DNA of 64,000 bases, taken from NCBI GenBank assembly GCA_018713215.1, contig DVFO01000090.1:1-64000 (forward strand), in the 5' to 3' direction. Below the pieces are notes generated by a model. It had not been told where the DNA came from and made no database searches. It worked only from the letters and a program-made list of their open reading frames with translations. The DNA is from Enterenecus faecium. GTDB taxonomy: Bacteria > Bacillota > Clostridia > Oscillospirales > Oscillospiraceae. Of this stretch, positions 17,280-24,252 are shown one piece after another. The translations under genes and the position numbers were made by a program. The first letter of the stretch is position 1, and each line of letters opens with the position of its first letter.

Positions 17280-17819
17280 CTATTCGTTTTCTATTTGCTC
17301 TCTCCCCTGATACTCGCTTTTCACGATTTCAAACATCTCCTCTGGGGTCTCCTGACATTCCCCTTCCAGCCACAACTTGATAATACTGGTCAGACCGCTT
17401 TTGAAAAACTCCATGTGATAGCGGATAAAGCGGTTTTGGAAATGTCTTTTTGCCAGCTCCATATCATAGGCAATGATTTTATAGTTGTTGTCATACCCCA
17501 GTTTAAAATAGGTACGGTAGAAAATCTGGTTGGCCTGAATGTGGCGGAACAGTTTGAGATAGTCGTTGCTGTTGACGCCTGAGGTAATCTCCTCTTGATA
17601 TAGCTCGGCCAAGTTGGTCTCCAGTTTGTCCCGGATGGAGTCCGCCAGAGCGTAGATATCCGCAAAGTTGGCATAGAAGGTAGTGCGGTTCACCCCCGCC
17701 CGCTTGCACAGCTCAGAGACGGTGATCTGGCCCAGTTCCTTGGTCTGTAACAGGTCCAGGAACACCTTCTCCATGCGTTCCACCGACTCCCGCCTGCGCT
17801 TATTGTTGGGTGTATTCAT
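17280..17819 (-). CDS. TetR family transcriptional regulator (divergent from a membrane-protein operon)
   Basis: The 179-residue protein has an N-terminal TetR HTH (about 10-60: VFLDLLQTKELGQITVSELCKRAGVNRTTFYANF). Its C-terminal ligand domain is of the short clostridial type, with no recognisable effector pocket. It is transcribed away from the three-gene operon at 17943-19140. The shared 123-base gap holds two copies of a CAACA-N2-TGTTG dyad, the likely operators for both directions. The ATG at 17817-17819 is preceded by GGAGGG. Confidence 0.88.
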   Translation of the reverse strand: MNTPNNKRRRESVERMEKVFLDLLQTKELGQITVSELCKRAGVNRTTFYANFADIYALADSIRDKLETNLAELYQEEITSGVNSNDYLKLFRHIQANQIFYRTYFKLGYDNNYKIIAYDMELAKRHFQNRFIRYHMEFFKSGLTSIIKLWLEGECQETPEEMFEIVKSEYQGREQIENE

Positions 17820-17835
17820 ATGCCCTCCTTTATCT

Positions 17836-17915
17836 CAACACTTGTTGCGACATTGATGATTGTTTTCTCCTCTGGCGGAAATTATACTACACTTAGACAG
17901 AGGCAACAACTGTTG
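17836..17915. promoter_or_regulatory. Divergent control region with two TetR-type operator dyads
   Basis: CAACA-CT-TGTTG (17836-17847) and CAACA-AC-TGTTG (17904-17915) are two copies of one 12-base dyad, 68 bases apart. Between them is a plus-strand promoter, TTGTTT (17860-17865), a 17-base spacer and TATACT (17883-17888). One dyad lies close to the tetR start and the other just downstream of the operon's +1, which suits joint repression. Confidence 0.65.
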
Positions 17916-17942
17916 TGTTAATGAATTTTGGAGGTGTAAATC

Positions 17943-18314
17943 ATGAAGAAAAGTACGTTTGTGGCCATGCTGCTTGGAACCGTGAGCGGCGTACTCTTTG
18001 CCCTTGGCATGTGCATGGCGCTCATTCCCGACTGGTATTCCTTTGGCCCCGGTGTGGCGCTGGGTTGTGCCGGCATCGTGCTTGGACTGGTCACCGTGGC
18101 GGTATGGCGGCACATGGAGCACAAGCAGCCCATCCAGATTTCCCGAAAAGCGGTGGCATCCGTGGTCGTGGGCATTGTGGGGGCCTTGACCCTGGGGGTG
18201 GGCATGTGCTTTACCATGGTATGGAATCAGCTGATTCTGGGGATCGGCATCGGCCTTGTGGGGATCGTGGTGCTGCTCTGCCTGGTCCCCCTGATCAAGG
18301 GCATCCGGGCTTGA
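17943..18314 (+). CDS. Small four-helix membrane protein of unknown function
   Basis: The 123-residue protein is almost entirely hydrophobic, with four membrane segments (about 5-30, 32-53, 66-90 and 92-118). A short cytoplasmic turn in the middle is rich in basic residues and His. No conserved motif with a known role was recognised. The ATG follows TTTGGAGGTG at good spacing. The gene is first in the operon facing the TetR gene, and its stop overlaps a TTG start for the next frame (TTGA). Confidence 0.75.
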   Translation: MKKSTFVAMLLGTVSGVLFALGMCMALIPDWYSFGPGVALGCAGIVLGLVTVAVWRHMEHKQPIQISRKAVASVVVGIVGALTLGVGMCFTMVWNQLILGIGIGLVGIVVLLCLVPLIKGIRA

Positions 18315-18958
18315 GACCGCTACGTCATCGTTTCTATACGGCCCCCTTTTTTCGTTCTGCCGTGCTCCCTCTGGTGGGAAACTGCCTGTATGCACTGTAC
18401 CACGGCCTCTTAGGCTTTGTCTATGCCTCGCTGTGGTATCGGTCGATGTGTATCTTCTACAGCATCTTGGCTGTGGCTCGGTTCTGTGCTCTGTTAACCG
18501 GACGGGCAAGTGCAAGAAGAAATTGCATCGTATCCTGGCGATTTGTGATGGTGGTATGCGGTATTCTGCTCCTTGTGCTCAGTGGCAGCTTGGCCTGGGT
18601 CATAGAGATCAGCCTCGCTCAGCACATTGCCACCGCCTATGACACGGTGACGATGATTACTATAGCCACCTATACCTTCTACAAAATTACGGTGGCCGCG
18701 GTCCAAAGAGTTCGGCATTGGGACACCTCTCCCCTGTCGGTGGTCATCCGCAACATCCGATATGCGGAGGTGGCGGCTTCGGTATTGACGTTGCAGCGGT
18801 CCATGTTGGCCTCCTTCAGCACACCGGAACACACACCTTCCCAGTGGATGAATGCCCTGACCGGTGCTGCCGTATGTGCCTTCATTCTATCTCTAGGCAT
18901 TTATCTAATCTGGAAATCGAGAAAGGAAGTTAAACCATGGCAAAATTCAAACTTGTAA
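18311..18958 (+). CDS. Six-helix membrane protein of unknown function (TTG start)
   Basis: The frame stays open from further upstream, but the part before 18311 is a shadow of the previous gene. From the TTG at 18311, which overlaps that gene's TGA, the 215-residue product has about six membrane segments with basic cytoplasmic loops. Several Ser/Arg pairs near the middle and a final single helix ending in KSRKEVK are visible. An AAGGG lies about nine bases upstream of the TTG. It overlaps the next gene by 22 bases. I infer translational coupling along the operon. Function is unknown. Confidence 0.65.
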   Translation: MRPLRHRFYTAPFFRSAVLPLVGNCLYALYHGLLGFVYASLWYRSMCIFYSILAVARFCALLTGRASARRNCIVSWRFVMVVCGILLLVLSGSLAWVIEISLAQHIATAYDTVTMITIATYTFYKITVAAVQRVRHWDTSPLSVVIRNIRYAEVAASVLTLQRSMLASFSTPEHTPSQWMNALTGAAVCAFILSLGIYLIWKSRKEVKPWQNSNL

Positions 18959-19140
18959 ACGCAAATGAAAAAATCGCAGAAAAAGTCACCGCCACCTTTG
19001 GCGCCATTCAAGACCGCGTGGTAAGTGGCTACACCAAAATGGAAGACGCCTTTGTGGACCGCTATCTCACCCGGGACGGGGAGAGCGTAGAGGAGGCAAA
19101 GGCACGGCTGAAACGGGAGCTGGAGGAGTCGAAGCGGTAA
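18937..19140 (+). CDS. Small charged conserved protein of unknown function
   Basis: The 67-residue protein is soluble and strongly charged: an N-terminal basic/helix region, the repeated-style KITEK...YTKMEDAFVDRYL pattern, then LTRDGESVEEAKARLKRELEE at the end. Small proteins of this kind recur in clostridial TetR-linked operons, but I know of no assigned role. The ATG has AAAGGAAG upstream, inside the end of the previous gene. It is last in the three-gene operon facing the TetR gene. Confidence 0.75.
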   Translation: MAKFKLVNANEKIAEKVTATFGAIQDRVVSGYTKMEDAFVDRYLTRDGESVEEAKARLKRELEESKR

Positions 19141-19243
19141 GTTGCCCCGCCCCCCTCTCCATTCCGCCTGGAAATTTAGGATGAAACCAGGGCCCTGATG
19201 TGGTACAATACCTGTATCCTGCAAAAGAAGGGAAATCATTGAA

Positions 19244-19699
19244 ATGACAAAGATCTTGTTTGTATGCCACGGCAACATCTGTCGAAGCCCCATGGCGGAA
19301 TTCGTGATGAAACATCTGGTCAAAGAGGCCGGGGTGGCGGACCAGTTCTCCATTGCCTCCGCTGCCACCAGCACCGAAGAGATCGGCAACCCGGTCTATC
19401 CCCCTGCCGCCCGCACCCTGGCCGCCCACGGTGTCCCCTGCTCCGGCCACGCCGCCCGCCAATTGCGCAAAGCGGACTATGAGGTCTATGATCTGCTCAT
19501 TGGCATGGACGACGCCAACATCCGCAACATGCAGCGCATGTGCGGCGGCGACCCCCAGGGGAAAATTCACCAGCTTCTGGACTACACAGACCGTCCGGGA
19601 GAGGTGGCAGACCCCTGGTACACCGGCAACTTCGAGGCCACTTGGCGGGATGTATGGGAGGGCTGCAACGGCCTTCTGGCTCAGCTGCGCCAGCACTAA
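19244..19699 (+). CDS. Low-molecular-weight protein tyrosine phosphatase
   Basis: This cytoplasmic phosphatase of 151 residues carries the P-loop CHGNICRS (nucleophile Cys8, Arg14). The general-acid Asp is in the late ADPWYTGNF motif. LMW-PTPs dephosphorylate tyrosine kinases and arginine-phosphorylated proteins. No partner kinase is adjacent. A CpsB-type phosphatase of the polymerase/histidinol phosphatase (PHP) family occurs separately at 57.1 kb. An AAGGGAAA lies upstream of the ATG, and a strong terminator follows. Confidence 0.94.
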   Translation: MTKILFVCHGNICRSPMAEFVMKHLVKEAGVADQFSIASAATSTEEIGNPVYPPAARTLAAHGVPCSGHAARQLRKADYEVYDLLIGMDDANIRNMQRMCGGDPQGKIHQLLDYTDRPGEVADPWYTGNFEATWRDVWEGCNGLLAQLRQH

Positions 19700-19718
19700 T
19701 ATCACCTAGGCAACATAA

Positions 19719-19750
19719 AACCGGCTGCGGAGAGTTCTCCGCAGCCGGTT
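19719..19750. terminator. Bidirectional intrinsic terminator
   Basis: A perfect 15-base inverted repeat (AACCGGCTGCGGAGA / TCTCCGCAGCCGGTT) with a two-base loop lies between the phosphatase gene (plus) and hpf (minus), which converge. Confidence 0.9.
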
Positions 19751-19773
19751 AATTTCATCTTATGGGAGTTGGT

Positions 19774-20319
19774 TTAGCCCTCGTCCTCAATGAGGCCGTA
19801 TCCGCCGTCGTTGCGCTGATACACCACGGAGAAGGCACCCGTGTCGTCATTCTTGAAGGCGAAGAAGGTGTGGCCCAGCAGATCCATCTGCAAGATGGCC
19901 TCGTCCACCGTCATGGGCTTGATGGGGAACTTCTTGGTGCGAACCACCTCGAACTTGCTCTCCTCCACCACGTCGGGGACAAAGGTGGACTGCTCCTCCT
20001 GGGGAATCACACGGGTGAAGGCGTCCTGACGCAGACGCTTCTCCAGACGGGTCTTATGCTTGCGCAGCTGACGCTCCATGGACGTGACGGCGGCATCCAC
20101 CGATGCGAACATATCGGAGGTGCTCTCCGCCACACGCAGAATCGTGGCCCCGGAGCGGATGGTCAGCTCTACCTTGTTCCGGTCCTTCTCCACCGAGAAG
20201 ACCAGATTGGCCTCGCTGTCCGTCTTGAAGTAACGCTCCAGCTTTCCCACCTTTTTCTCTGCATAGTTGTGCAGAGCCTTGGGCAGATGGACCTTCTTTT
20301 CCGTAAAGGTAAACTTCAT
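19774..20319 (-). CDS. hpf: Ribosome hibernation promoting factor (long form)
   Basis: Long HPF pairs 70S ribosomes into inactive 100S dimers in stationary phase. The 181 residues have the N-terminal ribosome-binding domain (about 1-95) and the C-terminal dimerisation domain (about 122-178, KFPIKPMTVDEAILQMDLLGHTFF). The ATG at 20317-20319 has AAAGGAG upstream. A 14-codon upstream extension is not used. It is a single gene, separated from the fumarase gene by 130 bases that hold its promoter (a TATACT box is present). Confidence 0.96.
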   Translation of the reverse strand: MKFTFTEKKVHLPKALHNYAEKKVGKLERYFKTDSEANLVFSVEKDRNKVELTIRSGATILRVAESTSDMFASVDAAVTSMERQLRKHKTRLEKRLRQDAFTRVIPQEEQSTFVPDVVEESKFEVVRTKKFPIKPMTVDEAILQMDLLGHTFFAFKNDDTGAFSVVYQRNDGGYGLIEDEG

Positions 20320-20449
20320 GTGCTTCAGCTCCTTTCGCCCCCCACCAGGAGGGCGTATCATTGGGAGATTCTCTCCTTGTTAAAGAGTATAACACATTTC
20401 CTTTGCGGACGCTATACCTTTATGAAAATTTCACAATTTCTTTTTCTCG

Positions 20450-21295
20450 TTACAGTGTGCCACAGGCATGGCGGGTGACATGACAGCCCAGGTTCACCAC
20501 ACAGGGCAGTCCGGCAATGTGGGTGCCGAATGGCTCGATGGCCACCGTGAGGGCGGTGGTGGTGCCACCCATGCCCTGGGGCCCGATGCCCAAACGGTTG
20601 ATGCGCTCCAGCAGACGCTGCTCCATCTCCCGATAGAAGGGGTCGGCGTTCCACTCCCCCGCCGGGCGCAGCAGTGCCCGCTTGGCCAGAATAGCGGCCT
20701 TCTCTGAGGTGCCGCCCAGGCCCACGCCCACCACCACAGGGGGACAGGGGTTGGACCCAGCCTGAGACACGGCCTCCACGATGAAGTTCTCCACCTGCTC
20801 CTGGGTCACCGAGGGGTTAAACATCTTCATCTTGGTCATATTCTCGCTGCCAAAGCCCTTGGGCGCCACGGTGATTTCCACCTGGTCTCCAGGCACCATC
20901 TGCAAATGAAGGATGGCGGGGGTGTTGTTCTGGGTGTTCACCCGGCGCAGGGGATCCCCCACCACAGACAGGCGGAGATGGCCCTGGACGTAGCCCTCCG
21001 CTACACCCTGGTTCACTGCCTCCTCCAGGCTTCCGCCTGTGAGGTGGCAGTCCTGGCCCCAGTTGACAAACACCACGGCCATGCCAGTGTCCTGGCAGAT
21101 GGGCAGCCCCTTCTCTTGGGCAAACTCGTAGTTCTCCCGCAGGTCGCCCAAGATGGCCTGTCCCACCGGAGAGGCCTCCGCCTTGCACGCCTCACAGATG
21201 GCGTTGCGCAAATCCTGAGGCAAAATGGTATTGGCCTGAATGCACAGCTCCCGCACCAACTGGGAGACCTGCTCATTTGTAATTTCTTTCATCAT
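20450..21295 (-). CDS. Class I fumarate hydratase alpha subunit (TtdA-like), orphan
   Basis: The 281 residues match the N-terminal/alpha subunit of iron-sulfur fumarases and tartrate dehydratases: PICQDTGMAVVFV near 66, ENMTKMKMFNPSV near 150, SNPCPPVVVGVGLGGTSEKA near 180, and GCHVTRHACG at the end. The cysteines expected to hold the 4Fe-4S cluster are present. The beta subunit (ttdB), normally the next gene, is not here. The next downstream gene is hpf. The start overlaps the amidohydrolase stop by four bases. The second ATG (21292) is an equal start choice. Confidence 0.93.
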   Translation of the reverse strand: MMKEITNEQVSQLVRELCIQANTILPQDLRNAICEACKAEASPVGQAILGDLRENYEFAQEKGLPICQDTGMAVVFVNWGQDCHLTGGSLEEAVNQGVAEGYVQGHLRLSVVGDPLRRVNTQNNTPAILHLQMVPGDQVEITVAPKGFGSENMTKMKMFNPSVTQEQVENFIVEAVSQAGSNPCPPVVVGVGLGGTSEKAAILAKRALLRPAGEWNADPFYREMEQRLLERINRLGIGPQGMGGTTTALTVAIEPFGTHIAGLPCVVNLGCHVTRHACGTL

Positions 21296-22428
21296 CTCTC
21301 CACCTCTCGTCCGTCAATGAATACATGGGTTACCTGGCTGCGCCAGTCCAGGGGAGGACCGTCCAGCACCACCAAGTCCGCATCCTTGCCCTGGGTGATG
21401 GACCCCATGCGGTGGTCCACCCCGGCAATACAGGCGGCGTTGATGGTGATGGCCGCCAAGGCGTCCTCCTCTTCCATCCCGTGTCGGGCTGCCATAGCCG
21501 CACACAGCAGCAGCTGGGGCGCTGTGGTCTCCGGGTGGTCGGTGCAAATGGCCACCCGTACACCTGCCTTGGTCAGAAGCGCCGCATTTTCCAGGGTCAT
21601 CTGGCGAAGCTCTCCCTTGGAGCGATCGGTGAGGATGGGGCCGGTGATTACCGGCACCTCCTCCCGGGCCAGGTAGTCGGCAATCAAATACCCCTCGGTG
21701 CCGTGGACGATGGCATAGTCCAGCCCGAACTCCTTGGCAATGCGCACCGCCGTGGCGATGTCGTCGGCCCGGTGCACGTGGAAGTGAGCGGGTACCTCCC
21801 CCGCCACCACCGGGCGCAGGGCGTCCAGACAGGGGTCGAAACTGGGCATCTCCTCCTGAGGGTCCGCCTGCGCCGTGGCCCACTTCAACTGATACTCGGA
21901 TGCCCGGGCCAGCAGCTCCCGAATCACTGCCGCCGTGCCCATACGGGTGGCCGGCCATCCGTCCCGCCCCTTGGGGTTTTCCCCCAGGGAGAACTTCATG
22001 GCCGCCGGGGCCTGCACCACCATCTCGTCCACAATGCGGCCCGCCGTCTTCATCAGCACCGCCTGGCCTGCAATGGGGTTGGTGGAGCCGGGGTGCACCA
22101 TCACACAGGTCACCCCCGCCTCCCGGGCCTCCTTCACATAGGGGTCCATGGGGTTGACCCCGTCCAGCACCCGGATGTTGGGGGTACACACCTGGGAGGT
22201 CTCATTGAGGTCCTCCCCGTCGCACCCACATAGCCCTAAGTGGCAGTGGATGTCCATCAAGCCCGGCAAAATATGCCCCCCTCGGGCATCCACAGCGTTC
22301 TCCAGCTCGGCCCCATCGGGCAGCTGGTCCATACGCCCCACCTGCTGGATTTTCCCGTTCTCCACCCGGATATAGCCGCTGTCTATGGTCTTGCCCTCCA
22401 TGGTGTGGATGACTCCGTTGAGAATCAT
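21292..22428 (-). CDS. Amidohydrolase (imidazolonepropionase/dihydroorotase-related)
   Basis: The 378-residue metal-dependent hydrolase has the composite fold of the family. A short beta-sandwich start leads to the HxH motif DIHCHLG (about residues 58-64), a carboxylated-Lys position (AAMKFSLGENPKG, about 142), HFHVHRAD near 218, HGTEGYL, and the final CTDHPE near 290. Substrates in this branch are cyclic amides or N-acyl compounds, but the exact one cannot be read. The start is the ATG at 22426-22428 with GAGGAGGG upstream. It is coupled to the fumarase alpha gene, and a structured 150-base leader precedes it. Confidence 0.88.
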   Translation of the reverse strand: MILNGVIHTMEGKTIDSGYIRVENGKIQQVGRMDQLPDGAELENAVDARGGHILPGLMDIHCHLGLCGCDGEDLNETSQVCTPNIRVLDGVNPMDPYVKEAREAGVTCVMVHPGSTNPIAGQAVLMKTAGRIVDEMVVQAPAAMKFSLGENPKGRDGWPATRMGTAAVIRELLARASEYQLKWATAQADPQEEMPSFDPCLDALRPVVAGEVPAHFHVHRADDIATAVRIAKEFGLDYAIVHGTEGYLIADYLAREEVPVITGPILTDRSKGELRQMTLENAALLTKAGVRVAICTDHPETTAPQLLLCAAMAARHGMEEEDALAAITINAACIAGVDHRMGSITQGKDADLVVLDGPPLDWRSQVTHVFIDGREVER

Positions 22429-22586
22429 CAAGGCGCATCCCTCCTCTCGACCGAATTTTTCCTCTGGGTTTGCTATACTCTCTTGTGCGGTATCACCGCA
22501 GCATGGGAACCCCCATGCAGTCATTCCATTCTCCCGCGCAACAAAACCTCTGGGCTTCCCCTCTCCGGGGGAAGCCACTTTTTATG
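22429..22586 (-). other. Structured leader upstream of the amidohydrolase gene (unassigned)
   Basis: On the minus strand this leader holds three consecutive hairpins: GGCTTCCCC/GGGGAAGCC (22552-22575), GCATGGG/CCCATGC (22501-22518) and GCGGT/ACCGC. A GA-rich stretch leading to the ribosome site follows. I could not match it to a riboswitch class. No obvious terminator or sequestered ribosome site was found. Confidence 0.4.
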
Positions 22587-22618
22587 CAAAAAAACAGGGC
22601 GGGCTTTGGCGCCCGCCC
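22587..22618 (-). terminator. Intrinsic terminator after yabR
   Basis: GGGCGGGC / GCCCGCCC arms (22597-22618) are followed on the minus strand by seven T (22594-22588), 16 bases past the yabR stop. Confidence 0.9.
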
Positions 22619-22634
22619 CTATGAGAGCATGGAA

Positions 22635-23108
22635 TCAGCGGCGGCCTCGACGGCTGCTGCGCTTTTCATTCATATGCAGCTCAGACAGCTTGCTGTCCGA
22701 ACTGGCCATAAACTGTTTGAGCTGATCCTCAAAGCTCACGGGCCCCTTGGGCTGAGGCGGTGCTGCCTGGAAGCTGCTCACGCCAGGTCGGCGGCTGGGA
22801 CGGCGCTCCCCACCGTTCTCACTCCGATGCCCCGCAGGCCGGGCGTTGGGACGGCGCTCCGGACGGGCCGGAGGAGGAAGCACTTGCTTCATCGACAGGT
22901 TGATACGATTGTTTTCGTCAATGCCGATGACCTTCACCGTTACCGCCTGGCCCTCATTGAGATGCTCGTGAATGTCGTTGACATAGGTGTAAGCAATCTC
23001 AGAAATGTGGACGAGGCCGGAACGATTCTCCGGCAGCGAAACAAATGCGCCAAACTTGGTGATCCCAGTCACCTTTCCTTCCAGAATGGATCCAACTTCA
23101 AACCCCAT
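22635..23108 (-). CDS. yabR: S1 domain RNA-binding protein (YabR-like)
   Basis: The 157-residue protein has one S1 RNA-binding domain (about 3-72: VGSILEGKVTGITKFGAFVSL, GLVHISEIAY, INLSMKQ). A low-complexity basic tail rich in Arg, Pro and Gly ends in RRGRR. It is the fourth gene of a yabP-yabQ-divIC-yabR block, the same order as in Bacillus subtilis, which supports the name. The start MGFEVGS at 23106-23108 is chosen because the 25-codon upstream extension overlaps divIC and is unlike the family. A strong terminator follows the gene. Confidence 0.9.
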   Translation of the reverse strand: MGFEVGSILEGKVTGITKFGAFVSLPENRSGLVHISEIAYTYVNDIHEHLNEGQAVTVKVIGIDENNRINLSMKQVLPPPARPERRPNARPAGHRSENGGERRPSRRPGVSSFQAAPPQPKGPVSFEDQLKQFMASSDSKLSELHMNEKRSSRRGRR

Positions 23109-23163
23109 AAACTTTTCTTTTCCCTCTCCCTGTGATTTCAGGACGCGGGTTTGCGCCCCGTTT

Positions 23164-23442
23164 TTATTTGGACGTATCCACAAAGCAGATCTCGCCCGGC
23201 TCCATCAGCCCCAACATGGCTCTGGCAATGTCCGCCAAGTAATTGGGGTCACTGCTGTGCTGAATGTCGTCGGTGAGCGCGGCGTTTTCCTCTTTCTGCT
23301 GCTGTACCTGCTGGGCCAGCTCGTCTCTTTTGTCCTGAGCTGCCATCAGCTGGCTTCTCATGGACAGCAGTCCGATGGCGCCAGCGACCAGGAGCACCAG
23401 CACCAACAGTTTTGTACCAATGCCTGCTCGTTTGACTTTCAC
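23164..23442 (-). CDS. divIC: Septum formation initiator DivIC/FtsB family protein
   Basis: The 92-residue bitopic membrane protein has a basic N-terminus, one membrane segment (about 10-28), then a coiled coil (about 30-65: QDKRDELAQQVQQQKEENAALTDDI) and the family-typical end LARAMLGLMEPGEI. It takes part in the FtsL-DivIB-DivIC divisome complex. The GTG at 23440-23442 is the start because AGGAGG lies nine bases upstream. A longer ATG extension has no ribosome site. The reading frame of yabQ continues through the first two thirds of this gene in another frame. Confidence 0.9.
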   Translation of the reverse strand: MKVKRAGIGTKLLVLVLLVAGAIGLLSMRSQLMAAQDKRDELAQQVQQQKEENAALTDDIQHSSDPNYLADIARAMLGLMEPGEICFVDTSK

Positions 23443-23914
23443 TATGGTCGGCCTCCTTTTCTGCCTGTGCATCAACGTCATATACAATGTTTATTTTATA
23501 CCATTTCAACCATTTTTGAAAGTCCTTTTTTTGATTTTTCAAAACTTTTTTTGTTTTCCCAGCCGCACACACGGCAGGTGTCAAAAAAAATCGAACAATC
23601 CCGTGAATCCACCGAAAACTTCGAACAAAAATGGGGAGCAAAATGCGGCTGGCCGTGGTCAGGTACACCACGCCGCCCAGCAAAAATGCCCCGCCATGGT
23701 AGATGCGCACCACCCCATTGCCCAAAACCAGGGCGTGGACAAACACCGCCACCGCCGTCCCAATCCAGAATGTGACATCCAACAGAAACCACAGCCAGCG
23801 CCACGGACAGCTCCGGCGTATCCCCCGCATGGCGTCATATAATACACCCAGGCCCAGGCCCAGCAAGAAACCTTGTCCGAGCACCTGGGCCTGGGTCATG
23901 ACATTGATCCCCAT
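23249..23914 (-). CDS. yabQ: Spore cortex biosynthesis protein YabQ (with long out-of-frame overlap into divIC)
   Basis: The N-terminal 130 residues are a clear YabQ: four membrane helices (about 9-27, 35-60, 64-85 and 92-115) starting with QAQVLGQGFLLGLGLGVLYDAMRGIRR, and a basic end KTKKVLKNQKKDFQKW. The frame then stays open for about 65 residues that look like frame-shifted divIC (Arg/His/Gly-rich, no family similarity). The natural stop may have been lost, or the tail may be real. YabQ is a mother-cell membrane protein needed for cortex formation. It follows yabP after three bases. Confidence 0.82.
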   Translation of the reverse strand: MGINVMTQAQVLGQGFLLGLGLGVLYDAMRGIRRSCPWRWLWFLLDVTFWIGTAVAVFVHALVLGNGVVRIYHGGAFLLGGVVYLTTASRILLPIFVRSFRWIHGIVRFFLTPAVCAAGKTKKVLKNQKKDFQKWLKWYKINIVYDVDAQAEKEADHSESQTSRHWYKTVGAGAPGRWRHRTAVHEKPADGSSGQKRRAGPAGTAAERGKRRAHRRHSAQQ

Positions 23915-23917
23915 ACC

Positions 23918-24199
23918 TTATCGAAGCAGCCGGGAGAAAAAGCCTCCTACATTTCGCTCTGTCCGCTCCTCATAACTCAAGGCATCGATCTTCCCTTCCA
24001 CCTTCAGATCGCCGCCGTCCAGGGACAGCTTTTCAATGTGAAGCCCTTCTCCACTGACCACCAACATCCCCTGGGTGGTGGAGAGCACGATGTTGGTGTC
24101 GTCAAACCGCTCCACATCCTCCACCCCGGACACCGTCAGGCCTCTGCGGTCCTCCATCGTCACGTGATGGCGGGCCGCTGCCGCTACCTCATATCCCAT
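23918..24199 (-). CDS. yabP: Sporulation protein YabP
   Basis: The 93-residue YabP/YqfC family protein has the core ITMEDR...LTVSGVEDVERFDDTNIVLST and GLHIEKLSLDGGDLKVEGKIDALSYEE. It is required, together with YabQ, for spore cortex assembly. The ATG follows AGAGGAGTGG. It is first in the yabP-yabQ-divIC-yabR block, which links sporulation and division genes as in Bacillus. A sigma-E promoter is expected, but I did not identify one with confidence. Confidence 0.93.
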   Translation of the reverse strand: MGYEVAAAARHHVTMEDRRGLTVSGVEDVERFDDTNIVLSTTQGMLVVSGEGLHIEKLSLDGGDLKVEGKIDALSYEERTERNVGGFFSRLLR

Positions 24200-24252
24200 G
24201 CAACCACTCCTCTTTCCTTGGATGGTTCATGTATATGGGGTTTGTCCCGGGA

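Noticed and set aside
17915..18310. Upstream continuation of the second membrane-protein frame (347 codons in total)
   Set aside because: The part before 18311 lies in a different frame of the first membrane-protein gene and is Arg/His/Gly-rich, as expected for a shadow.
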